Below, in pieces: positions 6,966-15,219 of a stretch of DNA of 32,344 nucleotides. A program made the translations under genes and the position numbers. The notes under the pieces were generated by a model, which made no database searches, was not told the origin of the DNA, and saw only the letters and a program-made list of their open reading frames with translations. The DNA lies in the NCBI GenBank assembly GCA_947074295.1, contig CAMTPC010000031.1, positions 1 through 32,344 on the forward strand, written 5' to 3'. Within the stretch, counting starts at the first letter, position 1; every line of letters begins with the position of its first letter. This stretch comes from an uncultured Bacteroides sp. (GTDB lineage: Bacteria; Bacteroidota; Bacteroidia; Bacteroidales; Bacteroidaceae).

Positions 6966-8348
6966 ATGAAAAAAAGAAATCTACACTTAGGCCTTTTAGG
7001 ATTAAGCATGTTTGGCTTAATGACATCTTGCAGTGATGATTATGCAAGTAACAATAGCGATAGCAATATCAGTGGAAGCGAAAGTTCTTTCGTTGTAGCC
7101 GCCACATTAGGCGAAGCTAACAAACTTTTGAAAAGCGAAGCTCTTAATAGCGGGACAATATCTGCTAATGATAATGGGAAAGTTACGGATTTAGGTACAA
7201 CATGGATTTATTATCAAGATAAGTATCTTTATCGTTTGGTATACAATCAAGGTAATGCAGGTTTATCTTCTTCTTATAAAATGGAAGCAAATGGATCTAT
7301 TGAAGAACGAGATTATACTTACGAAATCCCACGTTTCACTGCATACGGCATCTATAACAACTATATTGTGACTTCATCAACAGGTGATTTAAGCACAAGC
7401 TATGCCGATGAGAATGGATATTTGCCCAAAGGTTTCCTTTTCTCTTATCTTGATGTGGAAAATGAGACTCTACGTACAAATAGTGAGACTATTTTCTCTG
7501 AAAACTATTTAGGCAATGGTGAATATGTGACTTTGGCTGGTTATGTACAAGTAGGTAGCAAAGTATTCAGTGCGCCCATTCCAATGGGATTGAGTCAATA
7601 TGGTGTAAAAGCCAATAATGGCGAATATGTAGTTTATCCTGAATTGGTAAAAACAGAATCAGGCGGCAGCGCAAGTAGCGCATATGTGGAAGGTGAATTA
7701 CAGTGGACACAGCACCCTAATGAAGCATGGATTGCTATCTATAATAATATTGACTTGATGAATCCTAAATTGATCAAGACTGATAAGATCAGCTATGCAT
7801 GTGGTCGTTACCGTTCTCAGTACTACCAATCAATTTGGGCGGCAGACAATGGCGATATTTATGTATTCTCACCCAGTTATGCTAAAACGATGACTGCGGC
7901 CGTACAGCAAACTACATTGCCGGCTGGCGTAGTGCGTATCAAGTCGGGAGCTGAAGATTTTGACGCAGACTACTATTGCAATCTTGAAGAGCAGACTAAT
8001 GGCAAATCGTTTCTCCGTTGTTGGCATATTGCCGAGGATTACTTCTTGATGTTGATGTACGATAGACCATTGACAGAAACTGGATTCGTCGCAACAGAAT
8101 TGGCTGTTTTCAAAGGTTCAACTAAAGAACTGAATTATGTATCTGGCATACCATCAGCAGATGTTTTGTCTGGTTTTGGAAACACTCCACATGTAGAAAA
8201 CGGTAAGGTATATGTTTCTATAGCTACAACCGACGCCGATCAACCAGCTATTTATGAAGTTGATCCTATCACTGCAGTTGCAACAAAGGGTCTTGTTGTT
8301 GAATCGGATGCTGTAACAGCTGTCGGTAAACTATCTTATTACAAATAA
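6966..8348 (+). CDS. DUF4374 lipoprotein, XusB-like ligand-binding partner
   Basis: This 460-residue lipoprotein has a lipobox ending LMTSC, with the lipidated Cys at residue 22. The residues just after it ([11 protein letters not shown]) are acidic and Ser/Asn-rich, like the export signal that sends Bacteroidota lipoproteins to the cell surface. The remainder is rich in Tyr, Gly and beta-strand-like repeats ([21 protein letters not shown]), consistent with the beta-propeller-like DUF4374 family. It follows the TonB receptor by 33 bases and probably forms an operon with it. By analogy to XusB it would capture the ligand outside the cell and pass it to the receptor. No PepSY or reductase gene (XusC) follows. 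A bidirectional terminator ends the unit. Confidence 0.85.
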   Translation: MKKRNLHLGLLGLSMFGLMTSCSDDYASNNSDSNISGSESSFVVAATLGEANKLLKSEALNSGTISANDNGKVTDLGTTWIYYQDKYLYRLVYNQGNAGLSSSYKMEANGSIEERDYTYEIPRFTAYGIYNNYIVTSSTGDLSTSYADENGYLPKGFLFSYLDVENETLRTNSETIFSENYLGNGEYVTLAGYVQVGSKVFSAPIPMGLSQYGVKANNGEYVVYPELVKTESGGSASSAYVEGELQWTQHPNEAWIAIYNNIDLMNPKLIKTDKISYACGRYRSQYYQSIWAADNGDIYVFSPSYAKTMTAAVQQTTLPAGVVRIKSGAEDFDADYYCNLEEQTNGKSFLRCWHIAEDYFLMLMYDRPLTETGFVATELAVFKGSTKELNYVSGIPSADVLSGFGNTPHVENGKVYVSIATTDADQPAIYEVDPITAVATKGLVVESDAVTAVGKLSYYK

Positions 8349-8387
8349 GATATTACTACTTTAAAGATTCATTATTGAATGATATAA

Positions 8388-8431
8388 CAATCTTCCTATT
8401 TAGCGATATACAAACGCAAATAGGAAGATTG
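8388..8431. terminator. Bidirectional terminator between the DUF4374 gene and the hydrogenase operon
   Basis: CAATCTTCCTATTT (8388-8401) and AAATAGGAAGATTG (8418-8431) are perfect 14-base inverted arms. Inner GCG/CGC pairs (8403-8405 and 8415-8417) extend the stem. It lies between the convergent stop codons at 8348 and 8479, and so can serve both transcripts. Confidence 0.75.
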
Positions 8432-8478
8432 CTTGTATTAGATGCCAAATCCTTAACTTCTAATAAATGCATATGATT

Positions 8479-8928
8479 TTATTTAGTCATAGACTTTATC
8501 AGTTCTACCACCTGGGGGATTGCATCTTCAACCTCGGGTGATAGATCCATACCGATATCTTGGATATTATTCACAGATATGGTAATCAAATCAATTTCGG
8601 GAATAGTCTCTCTGACAATCATACTCTCAATCATGTCGCGTAAGCCAAACTCGTGAGAACTGAGCAGCTGCGGATAGTCCGATGAAAACTTTGGTTTTAT
8701 CATCTTTATAGTTCCTGGCAATGTACCATCCAAAGTAGCATCTACCATAATAACCTTTTTATACTGCTCCAATTCACCTATGATACCTACCCCACCCGTA
8801 CCTCCATCCAAGATATCGACATGAGGTGCCAATTCTTCTTTTTCGAGAGCTTGCACTACATGAATCCCTACCCCTTCATCTTGAAGCACCAAATTCCCAA
8901 CTCCCAAAACGAGTGTTTTATCTATCAT
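8479..8928 (-). CDS. hyaD: [NiFe] hydrogenase large-subunit maturation endopeptidase (HyaD/HupD type)
   Basis: This 149-residue protease removes the C-terminal extension of the hydrogenase large subunit after nickel insertion, in the cytoplasm. It starts with the family motif LVLGVGNLVLQDEGVG. The three nickel-recognising residues are visible as E18, D63 (IMVDAT) and H92 (SSHEFGL), matching E16, D62 and H93 of HybD. Its ATG overlaps the cytochrome b stop codon (ATGA), so the two are translationally coupled. It is the last gene of the minus-strand hydrogenase operon. The substrate is expected to be the large subunit two genes upstream, which keeps a 15-residue tail after DPCxxCxxH. Confidence 0.95.
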   Translation of the reverse strand: MIDKTLVLGVGNLVLQDEGVGIHVVQALEKEELAPHVDILDGGTGGVGIIGELEQYKKVIMVDATLDGTLPGTIKMIKPKFSSDYPQLLSSHEFGLRDMIESMIVRETIPEIDLITISVNNIQDIGMDLSPEVEDAIPQVVELIKSMTK

Positions 8929-9719
8929 GACTCACTTATAATTTTATCATTATTCTCTGCTTCCTTCTTTACTTCCCTAACCAATGCCTTTTCCTTCTTG
9001 ATCTGTTCTTCTTTTAACAGTTCTTTCTGGTAATCTTCCACAATTTCAGTATCAATAAATTTCCAACCACCAATGATTGAAGAAGCAATACCATTTCTTT
9101 CAATATAGTCATGATAGAACACCAGATAAACATGAACAATGATAAAGAGAATAAAAAACCACATCAAATAATAATGGATTTGTTTGACTACCATTAAGCC
9201 ACCCAACTTAAATGCCAGCCCTTCGAACATGCCTGCCCCAACAACTTCGGCCGTAGGTGCCCAAAGACATAACCCTGTGATGGACTGCAATATCAACATG
9301 ATAAATAATCCTCCATAGGTTACTGCTGCCAAGCTATTGTGTCCTATATCATAAATGGGTTTGGGGGTGAGCAAGAATATATCTACTTTCAATGTGTCGA
9401 AGATGCCGCGCCACTGCTTTTTTGTCAAAGGGACATAGTTATTCCAACGCGCAAATTTATTTCCGGCAAAGAGCCAATATATTCGTGCCATGAAATTGAC
9501 GATCAGTATAACGCCTAGCGTCATATGTGTAAATCGCAAATAGCCAAACCAATAGCCTAACTGTTGTGCTCCGTCGGCTTGTAAAATAGCTGGAGGATAT
9601 GCAATGAGCAATCCCGTGATTATCAAGAAAGTGATGCATCCTGCATTCACCCAATGGAAAATTCGCACCGGTAATTGCCATACATAGACCTCTCTTAATG
9701 GAACTTTCTTTACTTTCAT
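8925..9719 (-). CDS. hyaC: Hydrogenase membrane cytochrome b subunit (HyaC/HupC type)
   Basis: This 264-residue di-haem cytochrome b anchors the periplasmic hydrogenase and passes electrons from H2 to menaquinone. Four helices are apparent, near residues 22-42, 58-82, 128-150 and 182-206. Histidines at 22, 65, 182, 196 and 203 are candidates for haem ligands, in the family pattern RIFHWVNA at the N-terminus and HVYLVFYHDYIERNG near the end. A charged, Lys/Glu-rich tail of about 40 residues follows the last helix. The gene lies 17 bases after the large subunit and overlaps the protease gene by 4 bases. Confidence 0.94.
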   Translation of the reverse strand: MKVKKVPLREVYVWQLPVRIFHWVNAGCITFLIITGLLIAYPPAILQADGAQQLGYWFGYLRFTHMTLGVILIVNFMARIYWLFAGNKFARWNNYVPLTKKQWRGIFDTLKVDIFLLTPKPIYDIGHNSLAAVTYGGLFIMLILQSITGLCLWAPTAEVVGAGMFEGLAFKLGGLMVVKQIHYYLMWFFILFIIVHVYLVFYHDYIERNGIASSIIGGWKFIDTEIVEDYQKELLKEEQIKKEKALVREVKKEAENNDKIISES

Positions 9720-9736
9720 AACTATTCTTTTTAAGA

Positions 9737-11455
9737 TTAAAAAGTATCTAACCGGTGTATATGTTGACCATTCTCACTGTACAGATGGACGGCACATGCC
9801 ATACATGGATCGAATGAGTGAATGGTGCGAATTATTTCGAGTGGAGCAGACGAATCATATACTGGTACACCGATCAAGGAAGCTTCAAAAGCCGAGCGTT
9901 GTCCTTTCGGATCGCGAGGAGATGCATTCCAGGTAGTGGGCACCACCATCTGATAACGTTTCACTTTTTTGTCTTCAATGTCTACATAGTGAGCCACTGC
10001 ACCACGCGGTGCCTCACATACCGCATAGCCTTGCGCCGATTTTGGCCAAGTCTTGGGTTCCCAATAGGTCGAGTTAAACATCCGATAATCGCCTCCCTTT
10101 ATATTACTGACCAATTGATTATAGAAATCGGTCATCCATTCGGACACTAAAACGGCTTCCATCGATCTGCCCAATATACGTCCGATAACAGAGAACAATA
10201 CCTCCTTGTCTGCACCCAGTTTCTTCAGACAGCGGTCTGTCAAATCCACTATAGGTTCATTACCTGCAGCATAATTCACAATGCAACGCGCCAGAGGTCC
10301 TACCTCCATAGGCATATCCTTGTAGCGTGGTGTCTTTATCCAGCTATAGGGTTCATCATGGTTCAGATACTCGTAAGGAGGAGTTTTACCAGTATAGTTC
10401 AATATGGTTTCACCTACCGATGGATGCAATCCCACATTCTTACCTTGCGGATAGTCATACCAAGCATTATTGACATACTCCACCAAGCCATTCATGGCCA
10501 TCGGATCAAACTCTTCTACACGACTCAAGTTGCGATCAGTCACTATACCGCGCTTCATCATGTACGAATTGGTATCTCCAAAATGCGTCATCGGGAAGTC
10601 CCCAGCAGCCAGATAATTCTTCAATCCACCGCCCACTTTGGTCCATTCAGGATAGTAAGAGCCGATAGCCAGCACATCAGGCAGGTAGACCTGCCTCACA
10701 AAGATCTGAGCTTGCTGAATGATTTGATACACCCAGCTGAGGCGGTCTATATTGATCGCATTAGGTCCATCTACATTGATGGCACAAGCCATACCACCCA
10801 CCAAGAAGTTAGGATGTGGATTCTTGCCACCGAATATAGTCTGTATCTTTACTATTTCTTTCTGAATCTCTAGTGCTTCAAGGTAATGTCCCAGTGCTAC
10901 AAGATTTACAGCAGGAGGCAGTTTATAGCCCGGATGATCCCAGTAGCCATTAGTAAAAAGCGTGATCTGGTTAGACTCTACATACTTCTTTACTGTATTC
11001 TGCACATCCGTAAAGTAGCCTATGGAGTTTTTGGGCCATGCCGATAGGGTCTGGGCTATAGCCGCAGCCTCTTTGGGATCGGCCTTTAAAGCACTCATCA
11101 CGTTTACCCAGTCTAGTGCTTGTAATTGATAGAAATGGGTGATATGGTCTTGCATGGTAAGCGCTCCAAGCATGAGATTTCTCACCATTTCAGCATTTGG
11201 GGGAATCACAATGCCCAAGGCATTTTCTACTGCACGCACAGACACCAGCGAGTGCATCGATGTACATACGCCACACACACGTCCCACGAAAGCCCACACA
11301 TCGCGCGGGTCCCTATTTTGTACAATAATCTCAATACCACGTACCATCGTACCTGTACTGTAGGCATCCGTAATGACACCATTATCAATGTCAGCTTCTA
11401 TTCTTAAATGTCCTTCAATTCTGGTCAAAGGATCTACAACAACTCTTTTTGTCAT
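9737..11455 (-). CDS. hyaB: [NiFe] hydrogenase large subunit, group 1 uptake type
   Basis: The 572-residue catalytic subunit holds the Ni-Fe(CN)2CO site. Its nickel ligands are two cysteine pairs. The N-terminal motif RVCGVCTSMHS gives C61 and C64. The C-terminal motif DPCMACAVH gives C551 and C554, with H557 as the last residue of the mature protein. The 15 residues after H557 are the extension cut off by the maturation protease. The N-terminal VDPLTRIEGHLRIE is typical of the family. Length and motifs fit group 1 respiratory H2-uptake enzymes. It is transcribed just after the small subunit (21-base gap). It is exported folded, carried by the small subunit's Tat signal. Confidence 0.97.
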   Translation of the reverse strand: MTKRVVVDPLTRIEGHLRIEADIDNGVITDAYSTGTMVRGIEIIVQNRDPRDVWAFVGRVCGVCTSMHSLVSVRAVENALGIVIPPNAEMVRNLMLGALTMQDHITHFYQLQALDWVNVMSALKADPKEAAAIAQTLSAWPKNSIGYFTDVQNTVKKYVESNQITLFTNGYWDHPGYKLPPAVNLVALGHYLEALEIQKEIVKIQTIFGGKNPHPNFLVGGMACAINVDGPNAINIDRLSWVYQIIQQAQIFVRQVYLPDVLAIGSYYPEWTKVGGGLKNYLAAGDFPMTHFGDTNSYMMKRGIVTDRNLSRVEEFDPMAMNGLVEYVNNAWYDYPQGKNVGLHPSVGETILNYTGKTPPYEYLNHDEPYSWIKTPRYKDMPMEVGPLARCIVNYAAGNEPIVDLTDRCLKKLGADKEVLFSVIGRILGRSMEAVLVSEWMTDFYNQLVSNIKGGDYRMFNSTYWEPKTWPKSAQGYAVCEAPRGAVAHYVDIEDKKVKRYQMVVPTTWNASPRDPKGQRSAFEASLIGVPVYDSSAPLEIIRTIHSFDPCMACAVHLYSENGQHIHRLDTF

Positions 11456-11476
11456 AACTTAAAGTGGATTAGTAGT

Positions 11477-12718
11477 TTATTCTTGAGGCTTTGTATCATC
11501 AGAAGCAGGTTTATTCTGACCACCCATATATTTCAATTGATCTACTCGGATCTCATTGAGTTTTCTTTCCAATTCAGCGAGTCGTTCATTCATGCTTCTA
11601 TCCGTTTCTTCAGACTCCTCCTTATTCAGGCTAGTATCGTCCATCTGATTCTTAATCAATTTCCGTTTCACCACATTGGTCACTATACCATGCGTCACTA
11701 CTCCCGCTACCGTTACCGCTGCCAAACCTATTCCGATATCAGTAGCAGTAACACTAGCACCGATACCTGTGATTGAAGGCAAGGTAGCATATAGTGGCTC
11801 CTTATCCCAGAAGTTAGGCTCGGCACAGCCGATACATCCATGTCCCGACTGAATAGGATAGCTCACATTATTGTTCCATTTAATGATTGCACAAGAATTA
11901 TAAGTGTTAGGTCCTTTACATCCCATTTTGTAGAGACAATATCCTTTCTTTGCATTCTCATCATCGAATGACTCCACAAACAATCCTGCATCATAGCATG
12001 GACGACGATAACACGTATCATGGATACGACGTGAATAAAACACCTTCGGACGCCCCATATTATCGAGTTCGGGCAGCTTGCCAAAAGTTACATAATAAGA
12101 AATGACACCCGCCATCACATCAGCAATAGGCGGACACCCCTGCACATTCACAACAGGTTTACCTGGATGGAGCTTATGCACTGGCACAGCTTTTGTTGGA
12201 TTAGGATGTGCTGCCTGAATACACCCCGAACACGCACAGTTGCCCCAGGCTATGATACATGCCGCACCCTTTGCACCTTCGTCGAAGACATCTTTGGCGC
12301 TGCGTCCTGCAATGGTGCAATAACCAGGATTGCCTAGTGGCACAGCACCTTCCACCACCATGATATATTTTCCATAATTATTCTTCATAGCTTCTTCACG
12401 CACAGCCTCAGCTTGTTCGCCAGCAGCCGCCATCAACGTATCCGAATAATCCAAAGATATCAGGTCGAACAATATTTCCTGAATCACCGGATGAGAGGCT
12501 CTAATAAAAGACTCACTACAACAAGTACACTCTTGGAAATGATACCATATAACAGTTGGTCGGGGTTTCGTCTCGAAAGCCTCTACCATTTGCGCCACAC
12601 CCGTTGTGCTTAGCCCTAACATTCCACCCATTAAGCCACAAAACTTTAAAAACTGTCGTCTGGAACAGCCTTTCTCAGTCAGCTCTTGATAAAAAGTCTT
12701 TTCCTTATTCTTCTTCAT
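11477..12718 (-). CDS. hyaA: [NiFe] hydrogenase small subunit with oxygen-tolerant-type proximal cluster motif
   Basis: The 413-residue electron-transfer subunit carries a Tat signal (CSRRQFLKFC, residues 18-27). Proximal cluster cysteines are C64, C66, C67, C161, C166 and C195. C66 and C166 match the two extra cysteines (C19, C120) that make the [4Fe-3S] cluster of E. coli Hyd-1, and the 161-166-195 spacing equals 115-120-149 there. Distal ligands H233, C236, C261, C267 and medial C276, C295, C298 follow the same offset. C163 is an additional cysteine between two ligands. A C-terminal membrane helix (about 327-347) is followed by a charged, coiled-coil-like tail of about 60 residues, long for the family. 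Oxygen tolerance is inferred, not shown. The accessory genes hyaE and hyaF are absent from the window. Confidence 0.96.
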   Translation of the reverse strand: MKKNKEKTFYQELTEKGCSRRQFLKFCGLMGGMLGLSTTGVAQMVEAFETKPRPTVIWYHFQECTCCSESFIRASHPVIQEILFDLISLDYSDTLMAAAGEQAEAVREEAMKNNYGKYIMVVEGAVPLGNPGYCTIAGRSAKDVFDEGAKGAACIIAWGNCACSGCIQAAHPNPTKAVPVHKLHPGKPVVNVQGCPPIADVMAGVISYYVTFGKLPELDNMGRPKVFYSRRIHDTCYRRPCYDAGLFVESFDDENAKKGYCLYKMGCKGPNTYNSCAIIKWNNNVSYPIQSGHGCIGCAEPNFWDKEPLYATLPSITGIGASVTATDIGIGLAAVTVAGVVTHGIVTNVVKRKLIKNQMDDTSLNKEESEETDRSMNERLAELERKLNEIRVDQLKYMGGQNKPASDDTKPQE

Positions 12719-12741
12719 ATCTATAAAAATTTATTTCCAAC

Positions 12742-13779
12742 TCAACAGATACGTGGTAATTGTTCTCCCGAAATCATTTCTATGATTCGTTTATTACCAA
12801 ATATGCCTTTCATGTAAACTGTATCATCTTCATGGTTTATTACTTTCCCTATAATCTGTGCATTGCTTCCATATTCACTTTTTCGAATTATATCCAAAGC
12901 TTTCTCAGCATCTTGTTCTGGAACAAACACTAGCAAAATACCTTCATTGGCCACATATAGCGGATCCAGCCCCAGTAGTTCACAGGCCGCATTCACTCCA
13001 TCGCTCACAGGCAAAGAAGATTCATCTATCTCCATTCCTACGTGTGCCGTTTGGGCCAACTCGTTTAGGGTACTCGACAAACCTCCCCGTGTAGGATCTC
13101 GCAAAACATGTATTGATTCTGGCATTTCGGATAATAGATTTGTGACGATATCATTCAATGAAGCCGTATCACTTCTTATTTCACTCTCGAATTCCAGACT
13201 ATTTCGCTTGGACAGTATACAAATGCCATGTTCTCCTATCTTCCCAGTCACGATGATCGCATCACCAGGCAAAATTCGTTTAGGAGAAATATTTACATTC
13301 TCGTTCATTACCCCGATACCCGAAGTATTGATGTATAGCTGCTTCCCCTTATTATTCTCTATTACCTTCGTATCACCAGTCACGATAGACACCCCCGCTT
13401 TTTCGGCTGCCATGGCCATTGTCTCCACAATCGTTTTCAGATCTTGCATGGGGAAACCTTCTTCGATGATAAATCCCACCGATAAGAAACGCGGATTGGC
13501 TCCACTGCAGAGCAAATCGTTTACTGTACCATTGATTGCCAAATCCCCGATATTTCCTCCTGGAAAAAACAATGGATCCACCACAAAAGAATCTGTGGTG
13601 AAAGCTATACGATTGCCATCCAGTTTTATTTGAGCGCTATCGTGTTCTTGCTCCAAATATTCATTCCTAAAGTAAGGGTAGAATAAGGAACTAATCAGCT
13701 TCTGGGTAAGTTTACCGCCCCCTCCATGTGCTAGCTGTATTGTATCATGATTATTGATTGGTATTGAGCATTCTGTCAT
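12742..13779 (-). CDS. hypE: Hydrogenase maturation factor HypE
   Basis: HypE (345 residues) dehydrates the thiocarbamate made by HypF on its own C-terminal cysteine, giving the cyanide ligands of the active-site iron. The invariant C-terminus PRIC is present and ends in that cysteine. The N-terminus has LAHGGGGKL, and the PurM/AIR-synthase fold motifs TTDSFVVDPLFFPGGNIG and VTGDTKV are visible. It lies 25 bases after hypD and 23 bases before the small-subunit gene, so maturation and structural genes share one minus-strand operon. A nearby upstream ATG is followed by a stop within four codons, which supports the chosen start. Confidence 0.97.
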   Translation of the reverse strand: MTECSIPINNHDTIQLAHGGGGKLTQKLISSLFYPYFRNEYLEQEHDSAQIKLDGNRIAFTTDSFVVDPLFFPGGNIGDLAINGTVNDLLCSGANPRFLSVGFIIEEGFPMQDLKTIVETMAMAAEKAGVSIVTGDTKVIENNKGKQLYINTSGIGVMNENVNISPKRILPGDAIIVTGKIGEHGICILSKRNSLEFESEIRSDTASLNDIVTNLLSEMPESIHVLRDPTRGGLSSTLNELAQTAHVGMEIDESSLPVSDGVNAACELLGLDPLYVANEGILLVFVPEQDAEKALDIIRKSEYGSNAQIIGKVINHEDDTVYMKGIFGNKRIIEMISGEQLPRIC

Positions 13780-13804
13780 TTCCTTGTCATTTGGTTAGTT
13801 CGGG

Positions 13805-14896
13805 TCACCGATATTTATTTTTATACTTATAATAAGCCGCACATATCCCTTCGGTTGATACCATAGATGATCCAATAGGTTGATCGGGTTTGCACTTCTT
13901 TCCGAAAAAGGGACAATCGTTGGGTATGGCTCGTCCTTTCATTATTTCTCCCACAATGCAATCCTCTTTGATATAAGAAGACGTATGATTCAGATTAAAC
14001 CTCTGGCATGCGTCAAAGACGTTATATCTATGTTTCAGGCGCAAGCCAGATGCAGGAACCGATCCAAGACCACGCCAAGTTTGCAAGGCAGGTTCGAATA
14101 CCTCACTCAGCACTTCTTGTGCCTTTCTATTACCCTCCTCTGAGACAATACGGACATAAGGATTCTCTACCGTACATTTCCCCTTCTCCAGTTGTTTGAC
14201 ATTGGTCAAAATACCCAGCAAAATATCCACTGGTTCGAACCCTGTCACCGCAAAAGGTATTTTATATTTTCGGGCCAATCGCTCATAATCAGATGTCCCG
14301 GTAATGGCACATACATGACCCGCCGCCAACACACCATCTACCGTAAAATCGGGCAGCGTACAAAGATGCTCCAGTATAGCGGGAACGGTAAACAGTGCAG
14401 TGAGTAATGACAGATTCTGAATCTGTTGTCTATCAGCCTCTAATACTACCTGAGCATGAATAGGAGCAGTTGTTTCAAAACCTATAGCAAATAGAACAAC
14501 TTCCCGCTCAGGATTCGCCTTTGCTATCTTTATCGCATCCAAAGGCGAGTAGATGATTCGGACATCCCCACCCAAGCTCTTTGCTATCAGCAAATCGCGC
14601 TGGTTTCCTGGAACACGAAGCATATCACCAAAAGATAGAATAATAACATTCTGTTTCAATGCCAATTCGATAGCCGTATCGATGGTTTGTTGTGGTGTCA
14701 CACATACAGGACACCCTGGTCCATGTATGATTTGTATTTCTTTAGGGAGCATTGCTTCAATGTCATATTTTGCCATAGCATGAGCCTGCCCACCGCATAC
14801 ATCCATTATTCTCCAATTCTGGGTAGTAGCGCTCTTTATGGCATCAATCAGTTTACTGCCATATTCAGCATTCCGATATGGATTATTATTCCGCAT
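13805..14896 (-). CDS. hypD: Hydrogenase maturation factor HypD
   Basis: HypD is the [4Fe-4S] scaffold on which, with HypC, the Fe(CN)2CO unit is assembled. Motifs seen are CGGQAHAM (usual CGGHTH), GPGCPVCVTP, GFETTAP and a C-terminal cysteine-rich region with DCPFFGKKC and EGICAAYY that binds the cluster. I prefer the ATG at 14896 (363 residues), two bases past the hypC stop codon. A TTG two codons earlier, at 14902, overlaps the hypC stop as TTGA and is the longer alternative. The length is normal for the family. Confidence 0.96.
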   Translation of the reverse strand: MRNNNPYRNAEYGSKLIDAIKSATTQNWRIMDVCGGQAHAMAKYDIEAMLPKEIQIIHGPGCPVCVTPQQTIDTAIELALKQNVIILSFGDMLRVPGNQRDLLIAKSLGGDVRIIYSPLDAIKIAKANPEREVVLFAIGFETTAPIHAQVVLEADRQQIQNLSLLTALFTVPAILEHLCTLPDFTVDGVLAAGHVCAITGTSDYERLARKYKIPFAVTGFEPVDILLGILTNVKQLEKGKCTVENPYVRIVSEEGNRKAQEVLSEVFEPALQTWRGLGSVPASGLRLKHRYNVFDACQRFNLNHTSSYIKEDCIVGEIMKGRAIPNDCPFFGKKCKPDQPIGSSMVSTEGICAAYYKYKNKYR

Positions 14897-14898
14897 AT

Positions 14899-15141
14899 TC
14901 AATATCTATCTAGCTCTATCCCATCAACAGCTTTTAATGCCTCAATTGTAAGTTGTGCCTCGTTCTCATCAATCACAGAAATAGCCATGCCAGCATGAGC
15001 CAAAATATAGTCTCCTACAGATGCATCTACCCAAGCTATACATACTTCTTTAAGAATACCCCCAAAATCGACTACAGCTTGTTTCAAGGCGTCATCGGGA
15101 TTTATTATTTTCACCACTTTACCTGGTATTGCTAAGCACAT
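14899..15141 (-). CDS. hypC: Hydrogenase maturation chaperone HypC
   Basis: HypC (80 residues) carries the iron precursor between HypD and the hydrogenase large subunit. The diagnostic N-terminus MCLAIPGKV is present, with the essential Cys2. The OB-fold core includes GGILKEVCIAWVDASVGDYILAHAG written here in parts: GGILKEVCIAW and VGDYILAHAG. It is the first gene of the minus-strand hydrogenase operon and diverges from hypF. Their 78-base gap holds an inverted repeat. Confidence 0.95.
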   Translation of the reverse strand: MCLAIPGKVVKIINPDDALKQAVVDFGGILKEVCIAWVDASVGDYILAHAGMAISVIDENEAQLTIEALKAVDGIELDRY

Positions 15142-15157
15142 ATTCTTTTTTTAAGTA

Positions 15158-15187
15158 TTGAACATTTGATTACATTTTTTTGTTCAA
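15158..15187. promoter_or_regulatory. Candidate operator TTGAACA-N16-TGTTCAA between hypC and hypF
   Basis: Perfect 7-base inverted arms (15158-15164 and 15181-15187) are separated by exactly 16 bases in the middle of the 78-base divergent intergenic region. The arm spacing equals that of the E. coli NikR operator (N16), but the arm sequence differs. A dimeric or tetrameric regulator bound here could control both hydrogenase transcripts. The regulator is unknown, and no clear TAnnTTTG box was found in this gap. Confidence 0.45.
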
Positions 15188-15219
15188 AATACATGGCGCA
15201 TTGTTAATTTAACCAGGAC

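Noticed and set aside
10358..10873. 171-residue plus-strand ORF opposite the hydrogenase large subunit
   Set aside because: It is antisense to strongly conserved coding sequence, rich in His/Ile/Arg as expected from a reversed frame, and has no domain.
12863..13633. 256-residue plus-strand ORF opposite hypE
   Set aside because: It lies wholly antisense to hypE, has no recognisable motifs and a biased Ser/Pro-rich composition typical of shadow frames.
15165..15180. Calling the hypC/hypF palindrome a NikR box
   Set aside because: The N16 spacing agrees with NikR but the arm sequence TTGAACA does not resemble GTATGA, so it is listed only as an operator of unknown regulator.
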